This document shows, piece after piece, positions 11,267 through 22,488 of a stretch of 64,000 bases of DNA. The DNA comes from Lolium rigidum. Lineage: Eukaryota; Streptophyta; Magnoliopsida; Poales; Poaceae. How positions within the stretch are numbered: the first letter of the stretch is position 1; every line of letters starts with the position of its first letter. The notes beneath the pieces were generated by a model. The model had not been told where the DNA came from, did not search any database, and worked only from the letters and a program-made list of their open reading frames with translations. The translations under genes and the position numbers were made by a program. The DNA is taken from positions 101,820,292-101,884,291 of the forward strand of contig NC_061510.1 in NCBI RefSeq assembly GCF_022539505.1, in the 5' to 3' direction.

Positions 11267-13602
11267 ATGACGCCGGCGGCTTCGCCGGCAGCTTCATCGC
11301 CAGCCTTCGTCAACACCGTCGTCACCAATCTCGGGAAGCCCGATTCGATTCGGCTCCTACGAGTTTACTCCACACAGCGATTCCTCCCGCTCGAACTTCT
11401 CAGATCTACAAGGGAACATAGAGATTACCTTCGGCAGCGTCCACTACAACGTCAACGCAGAGGGAATCCTTCGATTGCTGGAATCCCCCACCTCCGGATC
11501 GACGGGTTCAAGCGCGTCACTCGATCTGTCGGCTGGACTGACCGGATCGACGTGCTCACCCGTGCCCTCGGCTCCCCGCTCGGTGTCTTCCATGTCGGTA
11601 GGGTCGGATGACTCCTCATCCTCGAAACTAACTTCGTACTACTGCTCCGAACTGCGACACCAGGCACGGGCTGGGATCAAGCGACACGTCGTTCATCTGC
11701 AACGCCCAGTATTCATCGGGAGAGGACAGTATCGACAGCATCATCCAGGGAACCACCCGAAGAACGGCACACCACCAGGTTTATGTCGCCAATAACACGG
11801 GAAACGCAAGGCGCATGCGCAGAGGAGGCGAGGACCATACCCCCCCGTTCCAGTAGAAGGGCAAGTTTTGAAAACAGCGCCAGCAACCGCGATAGCGATT
11901 ACACCATCGCGGATGAGGAATGGGCGGCAGCAAGGGCAGCAGTACTCAACAACACGCCGCTCCCCACAGGAACTTCAGTTGGAACCCTCAATGCTTACCG
12001 TTCCATACTAGAGAAAAATCGGGAGCACCTGTCGAAAGAGCAAGCCAGCCTCGAAAGACGCCTATCTGCGGCGGATCGTTCCGGCCGAACGGCGAAGGGG
12101 CTCGCAAGGGAGCGCCTCCCGAAACACTCACGGAACAGGCAAGAACCGGTCAAGACTATCCGAGCTCTCGAAGATGACGCCGGAGAAATAACGTCGAATC
12201 TCACCAAATCCTTTATAACTATGGATACCGCCGGCATGCCACGGCCGAAAACCGTTGCTCGGAGCAACGGCCAACCTCGCCGCATACCTCATCAACCAAC
12301 GCCCCGAAGGATCCATGGCTCAAGCTCATCGAGGTGCCCTGGAGAGTCTCGCAATATTAGGGAATAACCTAGCCCCGCCAAAAGAAAGGACCACCATCCA
12401 AGGCAGTGGGTCAAAACATCACGCGAGAGATGCTCGAGACGAAATCACCCGCGAGCAGGATCGACAAAGCAAGGCGGCGACGCGCCGCTAGGAAGGACGA
12501 CGACAGCGATTCTTCGGATGAAGACCAGGAGTACGACGGCGAGCTCAGGGGAGCCGACTGTCTAAGTTACAAGATCCGCGAAACGATGCCGCCCAAAAAA
12601 TTCAAGCCCACCCCTACCGACGCCGCCAAGTACGATGGGCAGCAAGAACCAAGATCCCGGATAGACGACTACTCCGCAGACCGTGATCTTGCACAAAGGA
12701 AACCGTATAGCAAGCAATGCAATGTTTACAGCCTTTACTTGAAGGATTCGGCACGGGCCTGGCTAAGGGGTCTGCCGAAAGGTTCTGTTAAATCATGGGA
12801 TGACCTAGTAGATGCCTTCGTCGCCAACTTCCAAGCAACATACAAGAGGCCCGTCGGGATCGAAGAGCTGCGGAATTGCCGCCAGAAGCCGAAGGAATCG
12901 ATGCGTTCATACATCGGGAGATTCACAAAACTCCTGAACGCCGCCGAAGACGTATCTGTCGATAGAGCAATCGACGCTTTCAGTGATGGCGTTCAGCGAG
13001 AAAGCTACATAGAGGAACTTGGGCGCAAAAAGCCGAAAACCATAACCAGGTTAATGGAAATCGCCAACAGCTGGGCCGATGGCGAAGACAACGTTCGAAG
13101 GCCACGACAACGCATCGACGATGAAGAAGATGACCAGCCGAAACACGATTCGGGTGGCCGTAGGGATCGCAACAAGAGAAGGAAGAACCGCAGTTACGAT
13201 GACAACAACTTGGTGGCCGCAGGCTACTCTGATCGGCAGGGCGATCGGTATGATGACAAGCGAGACGATCGACGAGACGGTAATCGGACCAACTCGGGAA
13301 CCGTGGCAACTATAAACCACGACAACAGAGAGCACCCGAACTGCCCTACGCCGAGCGGATCAACGCCCCATGCTACCCGCATTCATATACCGACTCCAAG
13401 GATGGTAAAATAAAGTCTAGCCACCTGCTCAGGGACTGTCGGCAGTTCATCGATATGCATAAACTCATCCAGCAGGCAGGCCAGCAACAGCTACCACCAC
13501 CACCGCCACCCCCACCACAACATCAGGTCCAACAAGCTCAACCTCATCAACCCAACGAGGCATTTCCACCACCACGAGGGCGAGATGAGCATGATCCATA
13601 GG
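11267..13602 (+). pseudogene. Element II gag remnant
   Basis: Gag forms the particle that packages element RNA. Open stretches lie in more than one frame: from 11267 (start MTPAASPAA), 11783-12367, and 12406-13413. The gag core is near 12690-12960 in the last stretch (ARAWLRGLPKGSVKSW, then FTKLLNAAEDVSVDRAI), followed by an Asp/Arg-rich basic tail. The frame then shifts near 13360 and a CxxH...H...C zinc-type segment can be read at about 13368-13440 in another frame, ending in a Pro/Gln-rich linker and a TAG at 13600. Frameshifts and the stop make it non-functional as assembled, but several could be sequence errors (see findings). Confidence 0.75.
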
Positions 13603-14542
13603 ACAGGTGTCTCGAAAAGAGAGATGAAGAAACTCACCCGAGAGATCAACTTGGCAGAAAGCATCATGGCAAACATCCCTGAGTACGTCGAATGGTCCTC
13701 TCAAAACATTATGTTCAGTCGAGCAGATCACCCGATGACCATACCAAAACCAGGGCACGCTGCCTTGGTAGTCAAAGCACAAGTTGGGGGATTCAAGATG
13801 AGCAAAGTTTTCATGGATGGTGGAAGCGGGCTAAACCTGATATTTGTCGACACAATTAGAAGTATGGGGATCACCATGAACATGTTGGAAGAAACAGACA
13901 CCGCTTTCACGGGATCCTTCCAACCGCACCGGGCTACTCTCTTGGCAAAGTCTACTCGAATGTCATCTTTGGCAGGGCCGACAATTTCGGTGAAGGAGAA
14001 GATCGAGTTTGAAGTGGTGAACCGGGAGTCACAAGTATCACGCTATACTCGGGAGACCAGCGTATGCCAAGTTCATGGCTGTGCCGCATTATGCATACCT
14101 CAAGCTGAAAATGCCTGGGAACAATGGGACAAACATCACAGTCTATGGAAGTTTCTCACGCTCGGACAATTGTGATCGCGACTTTCAGAGGATTGCTGCA
14201 AAGTTCGGGTCACAGCAAGAAATCGTCGACCCTCCGCCCAAGCTGTCTATACGAGAAATTAAAGAAGAAAAAGATGGCAGGGACGCCAAGAAGAATTCAG
14301 CCGCTCTCACCCTTAAAGCTTCGACAGCAGAAGCTTCGGCAGCAGAAGCTTCGGCAGCAGAAACTTCGGCAGCCGGAGCCTCGGCAACAAAGGGATCGGC
14401 AGCTGATGGCACAGAAGGCTTAGGAGATAGCAAGCCGATGGCAATCACCGCCCAAACCCCCGACGAAACCAACGAACGCTGCAGACAATCACCGACGCAA
14501 GTGAAGAAGCCAGAAGAGGAGAAGAACCCCTTCCGTACCTAA
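13585..14542 (+). pseudogene. Element II aspartic protease remnant
   Basis: The retroviral-type aspartic protease cleaves the polyprotein. The active-site segment reads VFMDGGSGLNLIF (about 13808-13846), with DGGS in place of DTG or DSG, as is usual in the Tat lineage. The conserved segment MAVPHYAYLKLKMPG follows at 14075 in a different frame, so at least one frameshift separates them. The C-terminal part is an Ala/Ser/Glu repeat (units like TAEASAAEASAAE, 14318-14400) and ends at 14542. In complete relatives reverse transcriptase follows here; in this element the coding region stops. Confidence 0.7.
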
Positions 14543-15203
14543 TCAGTCTACTAGCCTTTACTCTCTTTTCTCCCTTACTTTAAACATGGCTTCCCCTTTT
14601 CCGCCCTCTAGCATCGTGTTTACCTTATCAATAAGAACTTAAGCCTTATTTCCTTGTTAAGCATTGCAGTAACGACAAACTTCTAAGCCCCATCACTATG
14701 CAAACATAGTACAAGGCAGAAGATCGCGCTCCAAAAAAGCCTCTACGAGTGCTAAAGGACGTTCACCTTTTCCTCCGCTATAGATGCCTCTACGAGTGCC
14801 GTAAATAGCAAGAAATTGGAAATACATATAAACAACAACCCACGTTCGATATTTTACTTATGGAAATATCAAAGGAACAACGGGCTCATCGGCAGAATCA
14901 CTACACCCGAAATATTCGGGAGTGCCTGTCGAAATTTAAAACGGTTGAAAGCAAAGTTGCGCATACAACAGGTCTATCAAGACCTGCAACACGAGCTGAT
15001 CACTCAAATGATTTGCTAACCAACCAATATACATACATCTAAACGAGCAACTAAGATTCGCTCAAGACAAAACTTGCCAACGGCAATAACATGGTAAAAG
15101 TACATACGCATGTACCTACCGAATAAAAAGGCGTCATAAATCCAAACACTTGGATAAAATAGCCAAATTGTCTATTTACAAAACGGACATTTAAACCTTG
15201 AAA
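14543..15203. other. Element II spacer between protease and antisense genes
   Basis: No coding signal is seen on either strand. Two similar short segments with cctctacgagtgc (14741 and 14787) form a weak tandem repeat. This is where a polymerase gene would sit in an autonomous relative. Confidence 0.5.
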
Positions 15204-16000
15204 TCACCCTTGCGAAGTTTCTCCTTCTTCAGGTACCCTTGAGTTCTCCTTGAGCCTATCAACAATTATGTTAGCAGGCAACAATACCTTCGGATACAGT
15301 GCCTCCAAATCTCCAGTCGCGTTGGCAATCGATAGTAAACCTGCCGAAGGATAGCGGGCAAGCACAAGGGCAAGTGTAAACCTGGCCCTCGCAAAAACCT
15401 CGCGAACGTACCAAGTCTCGAATCTTCTTGGCATTACCAAATTCAGATATCAAAGTAAGGAGCGCTCTGGGAACTGCGTTCAAAGGGAACATCGTCTTCC
15501 AAACAACCCTCATAGCCTTGTAACACTTGTCAAAGAAGTTGTGGACCTGCTGAACCCGATCCTGAAATTGCGCGACAACCGAAGTCTTCGAGTGCTCCCG
15601 CCAGAAGATCTCTTCGGCTGAGGACAGCTGAGTTAATGCATTCACACGCTCGTGGATCCGTTTGTTTTCCTCTGCACGGTTCAGAGCTATGACTGGCACA
15701 GAAGTAGGCAAAGGATCAGTTAACATTCTATCAATCAAAGGGTGCAGAGATCAAAGGACTCACAGTTCAAGCTTTCGGTAGCCTTATGAAGCTCAGTAAG
15801 AGCATACCGCTCTACCACGGCTGCAATCTCGCTCTTCTTGTTGACAATTGCAGCCAAGGCGTAAGTGCTACGCAGGTCCTTTTCCATCTGCGTGATTCGG
15901 TCCTTCATCCGTTGGACCCGATCACCTTCGGGAAGAACGCCCGAAGACTCATCAACAAACGAGGGCACCGGGAAAACCTGCAGGCAACAACGTCAAAAGG
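15204..16000 (-). pseudogene. Element II antisense frame, distal part
   Basis: On the minus strand, frames 15968-15735, 15738-15271 and 15440-15204 read as one broken protein. It starts around PSFVDESSGVLPEGDRV, continues through a helical, Lys/Glu-rich segment (RVQRMKDRITQMEKDLRS, coiled-coil-like) and ends SRVPEEGETSQG. The frames overlap or abut and switch, which points to introns or frameshifts. It lies just beyond the stop of the other antisense block and may be its last exons or a second gene. I do not recognise the function. Confidence 0.45.
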
Positions 16001-16217
16001 ATGATGGTTATGGGAAAATCAAGCATCCAATGTAACTCCCATCGGGAGAGGTACAGGAAATTCCTATCAGAAGAAGTACAAACGAAGATATTATGACAAA
16101 AGTACGCTGACAACATTGCTAGCATAGTGTTCATTACAAACTTGGGTTCTCGCAACAGAATAAATGTTTCATACTAGTCCAAGGATTAAATTGTTACAAC
16201 AATCAAGGAGCCTGAGT

Positions 16218-17976
16218 CTAAGTCGACAGGCTGGGGCCAACCGATGCCTTTCCCGACGAAACTAAATCAAGGATCTGGCGAGCACAAGTACGGGCGGAGG
16301 CTGTAAAAGCGCTTAAGTTAACAAGTCGCGCATCTTTCTCTTTCGGCAGTTCCTTAGTCATTTCTTCAATGTCAGCCTTAAAGCCGTAACCCATCATAAG
16401 TTGGAAGGCAAGGAGGGCACCATAGGTACGTGAGGTGCGCTTGAATACCTCGATGACCTCCTTAGTGTCGACCGCGAAGGCATCAATCAGCCTGCCCCGC
16501 AGTCTTCTCCTGCTTGGCCTTGGGGAATATCATTGAATGCATTCGCGCCAGAGCACCCTTTCCCTTGTCAAGCAACTCCCGGGTAAGCTGGTGGGTGGCG
16601 AGAACCATTGACACACCATTCGCCGGGGAGTTGCTTGGAACCTTGTCCAAAGCAGTAGTAGGGATGCTGGCGGCTTCTGCAAAGAAAGGGAATCGTTGAC
16701 AAAGAAACAGATTCGTAAAAAGTGGTAATCTACAAGAGATGAAGGGACTTACCAAGCAGGGCCAGGGCAGACTGACGGAGGAGTTCATCCTTTTCTGCCG
16801 CCCGAGCTTCCTCCTCCTTCAGCCTCTCCTTCGCGCTTGTTCAGTTCTTCTTTCAGGGAGTCGACCTCCTGGCGAGCCATGGCGGCCTTTTTGATGGCGC
16901 CATCCAGCTTTGAAGAGGAAGACTTAGCCTCCTCCTGCAGCCGAATTTTGTCCGCCTCCAGAGAGGTGAATCGAGAGGCGAAGGCCTCTAAAGAGGATAT
17001 CACGCCTCGTAGATCCTTGAAGAAAGGGAATGTTTTACAAAGATCATTAGGCAAAGACACATCCCAGAAGATTCTCATTAAAATCGTCAAAGACTTACAG
17101 AAGGAGGAGTTGTGGCAGCAGCAGGAGCATCCTTCCCCCTAGAAAGGGAGGAAGCAGTTGATGCTTGCGTCGCGGGAGCCGCCTTAGGAGCCGAAGCTTC
17201 GGAAGCTGCGGCGGTCGGTGAGACAGCATCAGATCTGACCCTCTTAGGTGGGGGCTCAATGAGATCATCGTCACTACAAGGAAGGTTTGATCGACTAGTT
17301 ATGAGAAAAATATGAAAAGACCAAGGAGCTGAAAATAGTAAGAAGAAGAAAAACACTTACATATCAAGGAGATCATCTTCATCGGCAAAGCCGCCGATTG
17401 ACCTCTTTGTAGGTGGAGCCCTGATCTCCTCCGCAGCTGCATTAACAAAGGCATCGTGATCAGCGTCATCATCACGCACTGATCCCTCTGTGTCGCAAGT
17501 ATCATCGGCTGGTGGGGGGAAATTGGTGTGAGCAGTCTCAGAATCTATCAAGTCATCGCTTGTTGGGTTTTTATGCTCGACAAGACGAGAGTCAACAGTG
17601 TTCGAAGAGCCTCTTCCTTCGGAAGTATTATTTGGCAAGTTGTGAAAATCCCCGGAAGCTACGAGGGTCTGTCGAAGAAAAGATGAATGAGAATAACAGT
17701 AATCATGTCGATTAAGTAAATAGCGGTATAAGAAGAATCTGAGGAGGGAAATTACCTCTGGTGGTGGATGATCGGCATCGAAAGGAGTATACGGGGACAA
17801 CAATGGGATTGAGTCTTCTTGACTGTAGGAAGTAAGGCGACGGACTTCATCAAGCAGTTCTTTTGCTGACGGCTCGGCAACATGAATTCTGGTCTCATCC
17901 TTTGGACCCGAATACAACCACATTGGACGGATTCTAGCCATAACCGGTTGGACTCGACGTTTCAAGAACACCGCCG
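16218..17976 (-). pseudogene. Element II antisense gene with introns, 5' end lost in the gap
   Basis: The minus strand reads as a spliced gene. Four GT-AG introns fit: 17755-17669 (87 bp), 17360-17274 (87 bp), 17098-17016 (83 bp) and 16752-16677 (76 bp). The joined exons encode an acidic Asp/Glu/Ser segment (DEDDLLD), a PPPKRVRSD basic patch, an Ala/Thr-rich linker, a heptad-like coiled coil (SLEADKIRLQEEAKSS, EVDSLKEELNK) and a helical C-terminus ending at the stop 16218-16220. Two one-base shifts (near 16830 and 16495) break it. Antisense ORFs near the 3' end are known in Tat-lineage elements (for example Grande gene23). Its role is unknown; I infer a captured host gene. Confidence 0.55.
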
Positions 17977-18076
17977 NNNNNNNNNNNNNNNNNNNNNNNN
18001 NNNNNNNNNNNNNNNNNNNNNNNNNNNNNNNNNNNNNNNNNNNNNNNNNNNNNNNNNNNNNNNNNNNNNNNNNNNN
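17977..18076. other. Assembly gap of 100 N
   Basis: The run is exactly 100 N, the usual placeholder for a gap of unknown length. It removes the 5' end of the antisense gene of element II and the start of the foreign LTR on its right side. Confidence 0.98.
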
Positions 18077-19009
18077 TCACCGCCATCTCCACCGCAGCAC
18101 CTCGTCACCGCTGTAGCAATTTGGGTTTGATCTTGATTGTTTGATAGGGGAAACTCTCCCGGTGTTGATTTCTACTTGTTATTGATGCTATTGAGTGAAA
18201 CCATTGAACCAAGGTTTATGTTCAGATTGTTATTCATCATCATATCACCTCTGATCATGTTCCATATGATGTCTCGTGAGTAGTTCGTTTAGTTCTTGAG
18301 GACATGGGTGAAGTCTAAATGTTAGTAGTGAATTATGGTTGAGTAATATTCAATGTTATGATATTTAAGTTGTGGTGTCATTCTTCTAGTGGTGTCGTGT
18401 GAACGTCGACTACACGATACTTCACCATTTATGGGCCTAGGGGAATGCATCTTGTACTCGTTTGCCAATTGCGGGGTTGCCGGAGTGACGAAACCTAAGC
18501 CCCCGTTGGTATATCGATGCGGAGGGATCGCAGGATCTCGCAGTTTAAGGTTGTGGTTAGATTTATCTTAATTACTTTCTTGTAGTTGCGGATGCTTGCA
18601 AGGGATATAATCACAAGTATGTATTAGTCCTAGGAAGGGCGGTACATTAGCATAGGTTCACCCACACAACACTTATCAAAACAATGAAGATTAATCAGCT
18701 GTATGTAGCGAAAGCACTAGACTAAAATCCCGTGTGTCCTCAAGAACGTTTGGTCATTATAAGTAAACAAACCGGCTTGTCCTTTGTGCTAAAAAGGATT
18801 GGGCCACTCGCTGCAATTATTTCTCTTGCATTTTACTTACTTGTACTTTATTCATCTGTTACATCAAAACCCCCGAATACTTGTCTCGTGAGCATTTACA
18901 GTGAATCCTTCATCGAAACTGCTTGTCAACACCTTCTGCTCCTCGTTGGGTTCGACACTCTTATTTATCGAAAGTACTACGATACACCCCCTATACTTGT
19001 GGGTCATCA
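18077..19009 (+). repeat. 3' portion of a foreign LTR inside element II
   Basis: The sequence ends cccctatacttgtgggtcatca, the right terminus of a common Triticeae gypsy LTR type whose reverse complement starts TGATGACCCACAAGTATAGGGG. It contains ctcgttgggttcgacactctt shortly before the end, as in that family. The left part is lost in the gap. It could be a solo LTR or the end of a full element shrunk into the gap. Element II sequence resumes at 19010. Confidence 0.7.
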
Positions 19010-19336
19010 GGTAACGTTGTTTTGCCATCGGCAGTTAACCAACAAAAGTTGGGCACGCTATTCGTTATCCCTTGCATGAAGAAAATGTATCGGATGGTCT
19101 ACAAAGACTTGCAGGCAAAAACTTCGGCAGGAGAAGATGTTCGACAAGTACAACTTGAGTCTACGCACGGATTGCAAGCATCCGTACCTAGACTCGGGGG
19201 CTACTCCCATCGGGAGCGCTGACGCGCACCCGATAGAAGATAGAAGAAAGGCAAGGATGAACGAGGAGAAAAACTTTGGAGAAGATATGCTTTAGTCTCT
19301 ACCCGAACTATGTTCGGCTAGACACTCGGGGGCTAC
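19010..19336 (+). other. Element II 3' end and polypurine tract
   Basis: Non-coding sequence leads to ctcgggggctac (19325-19336), the purine-rich primer for plus-strand synthesis directly before the 3' LTR. An upstream near-copy (actcgggggctactcccatc, 19191-19210) repeats the tract. Confidence 0.7.
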
Positions 19337-19880
19337 TGACGTGGGCATTACCCTTCGGGTAACCAATGTTGCTCTACCCTGCACGGCCCAACTGGAGGCC
19401 CATGAAGGAACCCGATGGCAAGATGGGCCATTAGGGCGGTGCGGCTGAAGATTACTTGGAAAACAAGGCAGAGAAGAAGCCGAACAAGGAAAGATTGGAG
19501 ATAGATCTATTGTAAACCTATTCGTACTCGATTAGACCTCTCGGGACCTGGCCACCTTTATAAAGGCCAGGAGAGGGGCTATCGGGGGACACAACCAACC
19601 TTAGCAATACTAGCCAACAGAAGCGTAGAACTAGGTTACCCTAGCAACCAGCATCTCGACGAGATCTCAGCCGAACTATTCGGCACCCCATTGTAACCTG
19701 TTTTCATCATAATCAAAGAACAGACAGAGCGGGACGTAAGGGTTTTACCTCATCGAGGGCCCCGAACCTGGGTAAATCGCTCTCCCCGCTTGTCTGTGAA
19801 CCGATGTCTCGTGTCAGCCTACAGGATTCCATCAAACCTAAGCCCCTATCGGAGGGCATTGCCGAGGAGCACCCTCGACA
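19337..19880 (+). repeat. Element II 3' LTR
   Basis: It matches 10667-11208 with about seven or eight differences by eye and ends CCCTCGACA. The target duplication gccgc follows at 19881-19885. Confidence 0.93.
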
Positions 19881-19885
19881 GCCGC

Positions 19886-21041
19886 CGCCAAACCCATCTC
19901 GGGGGATTCTGGAGATCACCTCCGGCACCCTGCCGGAGAGGGGATTCATCTCCCGGAGGACTCTTCACCGCCATGGTCGCCTCCGGAGTGATGAGTGAGT
20001 AGTTCACCCCTGGACTATGGGTCCATAGCAGTAGCTAGATGGTTGTCTTCTCCTCATGTGCTTCATTGTCGGATCTTGTGAGCTGCCTAACATGATCAAG
20101 ATCATCTATCTCGTAATTCTATATGTTGTGTTTGTCGGGATCCGATGGATAGAGAATACTATGTTATTTTGATTATCAATCTATTACCTATGTGTTGTTT
20201 ATGATCTTGCATGCTCTCCGTTATTAGTAGAGGCTCTGGCCAAGTTTTTGCTCTTAACTCCAAGAGGGAGTATTTATGCTCGATAGTGGGTTCATGCCTC
20301 CATTAAATCTGGGACAATGACAGAAAGTTCTAAGGTTGTGGATGTGCTTGTTGCCACTAGGGATAAAACATTGATGCTATGTCCGAGGATGTAGTTATTG
20401 ATTACATTACGCACCATACTTAATGCAATTGTCTCGTTGTTTTGCAACTTAATACTGGAAGGGGTTCGGATGATAACCTGAAGGTGGACTTTTTAGGCAT
20501 AGATGCATGCTGGATAGCGGTCTATGTACTTTGTCGTAATGCCCAATTAAATATCACAATATTCATCATATCATGTATGTGCATTGTTATGCCCTCTCTA
20601 TTTGTCAATTGCCCGACTGTAATTTGTTCACCCAACATGCTATCTTATGGGAGAGACACCTCTAGTGAACTGTGGACCCCGGTCCATTCTTTTACATCCG
20701 AAATACAAATCTGTCTGCAATACTTGTTCTTTACTATTCTCTGCAAACAATCATCATCCACACTATACATCTAATCCTTTGTTACAGCAAGCCGGTGAGA
20801 TTGACAACCTCGCTGTTTCGTTGGGGCAAAGTACTTTGGTTATGTTGTGCAGGTTCCACGTTGGCGCCGGAATCTCTGGTGTTGCGCCGCACTACATCCC
20901 GCCGCCATCAACCTTCAACGTGCTTCTTGGCTCCTCCTGGTTCGATAAACCTTGGTTTCTTTCTCGAGGGAAAACTTGCTGCTGTGCGCATCATACCTTC
21001 CTCTTGGGGTTCCCAACGAACGTGTGAGTTACACGCCATCA
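19886..21041 (+). repeat. Element I 5' LTR, second part
   Basis: The LTR of element I resumes after the TSD of element II and runs to cacgccatca. It corresponds to about 48400-49551 in the 3' LTR. Most differences from the 3' copy fall at CTG or CAG positions (for example tatctcgtaatt at 20107 against tatccgtaatt near 48620). Confidence 0.92.
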
Positions 21042-21051
21042 AGCTCTTTTT

Positions 21052-21068
21052 CGGCGCCGTTGCCGGGA
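21052..21068 (+). other. Element I primer binding site
   Basis: CGGCGCCGTTGCCGGGA corresponds to the TGGCGCCGTTGCCGGGGA primer site in elements IV and V, complementary to the 3' end of plant tRNA-Asp(GUC). Here the first T and one G are missing (ttcggcgcc instead of ttctggcgcc). The rest of this piece (21069-21259) is a T-rich leader without a gene. Confidence 0.7.
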
Positions 21069-21259
21069 GATCAAGACACGCTGCAAGGGGAGTCTCCACA
21101 ATCCAATCTCTTTACTTTGTTTTTGTCTTGCTTTATTTTATTTACTACTTTGTTTGCTGCATTATATCAAAACACACAAAAAAATTAGTTGCTAGCTTTA
21201 CTTTATTTACTGTCTTGTACTCTATATCAAAAACACAAAAAAAATTAGTTACTTATATT

Positions 21260-22427
21260 TGTTATCACCAGAATTTGACCGAGTCAGAGGTGGGCCGCGA
21301 TCAAGATGGGTTTGAAGAAATATATATAGAAGGAATACTTGGATCGGCCTTTTACACCAAGTTGGGCTTAATTGCCCGTGTATCTGTAACATATTAGATC
21401 GCATCTTAGTTTAGAGATAGAATCTTACTCGTGCACGGTTTGGTGCACGCCCACATTAGAAAGTCCGCTGGACTATAAATATGTACCTAGGGTTTATGGA
21501 ATAAACAACAACCAACGTTCAACCACAAACAAATCTCGGCGCATCGCCAACTCCTTCGTCTCGAGGGTTTCTACCGGTAAGCATCATGCTGCCTAGATCG
21601 CATCTTGCGATCTAGGCAGCACAAGCCTGCCTACGTTGTTCATGCGTTGCTCGTACTGAAGCCTTTTTGATGGCGAGCAACGTAGTTATCTTAGACATGT
21701 TAGGGTTAGCATTGTTCCTTATGCTGCATGCTTTCGTAGTGCAACCCTTGCATGTCTAGCCGCCCTTACGCCTATCTTAGGCGTAGGGGCGGCACCCCGC
21801 TTGATCATAGTTTAGTAGATCTGATCCGTTACGATTGCTCCTTGTTCTACAAGGATTAGTTTAATATCTCGCAATAGTTAGGCCTTACAAAGGGGGAGGA
21901 TCCAGCGGCACGTAGGGTGTCGTTCGTTGGCCCTAAGCAGGATGTTCCGAGGATCAACCTCGTGTTGGTTTTTAGGCCTTGTTTAGGATCGGCTTACGAT
22001 CACCGTGCGTGGCCGCGAGGCCCAACCTGGAGTAGGATGATCCGATTATGCGGTGAAAACCCCACATCGTCGTAGATCTCATTAGCTTTACCTTGATCAA
22101 GCAGGACCACCATATATTCGGGCACCTCGTCTGAATCATGGGTGGATCGGCTCTTTGAGCCGATTCACGAGATAACCCGAGAGCCGATCGAGGCTCGTAT
22201 TTAACGTTTACGTGTGTGCCCTGCAGGAAACTAAGCGAGGCATCATCCACACCTTCCTGACCAGGTATAGGTCAGGTGGCACGCCCTTGTGATAAACATC
22301 GGTGCGTGCGACCAGGAGGCTTTGCGGGCCGTCGCTCAGAGGGACTAGGGCCAGCCGCAGCCCTTAGTTGTTCCCGGCTCTACGGTGTTGCCCGTCTCTG
22401 CCCGCCAGTGGGTTTCTGACGTCAACA
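21260..22427 (+). repeat. Element III 5' LTR
   Basis: TGTT...AACA ends, 1168 bp. A TATA box (tataaata, 21474-21481) predicts a start near 21510. Downstream lie several strong stem-loops, including perfect or near-perfect 16-bp stems at 21587-21621 and 21759-21793. The sequence is almost identical to 35489-36656. Confidence 0.94.
21474..21481 (+). promoter_or_regulatory. TATA box in element III 5' LTR
   Basis: TATAAATA, conserved in the 3' LTR at 35704-35711, is the likely core promoter of the element RNA. Confidence 0.6.
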
Positions 22428-22432
22428 CATTC

Positions 22433-22450
22433 TGGCACGCCCGGTGGGAC
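22433..22450 (+). other. Element III primer binding site
   Basis: TGGCACGCCCGGTGGGAC begins five bases after the 5' LTR. The position and the TGG start fit a primer site; I cannot name the tRNA with confidence. Confidence 0.65.
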
Positions 22451-22488
22451 CGTCGACGACATCCACGACATCGCCATCTACATCCGAG

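Larger units (their letters stand above)
10667..19880 (+). mobile_element. Element II: Tat-like LTR retrotransposon, non-autonomous
   Basis: Two LTRs (542 and 544 bp) start TGACGTGGGC and end CCCTCGACA. The 5-bp target duplication GCCGC is perfect (10662-10666 and 19881-19885), and the host LTR of element I resumes exactly beyond it. The sense strand has gag and aspartic protease remnants (11267-14542) but no reverse transcriptase, RNase H or integrase. The minus strand of the 3' half has an intron-containing gene remnant. By eye the LTRs differ at about seven or eight positions, so the insertion is young. A foreign LTR piece and a 100-N gap interrupt the 3' half. Confidence 0.9.

Noticed and set aside
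17882..18130. Frame spanning the N run
   Set aside because: It is a translation of unknown bases and has no meaning.
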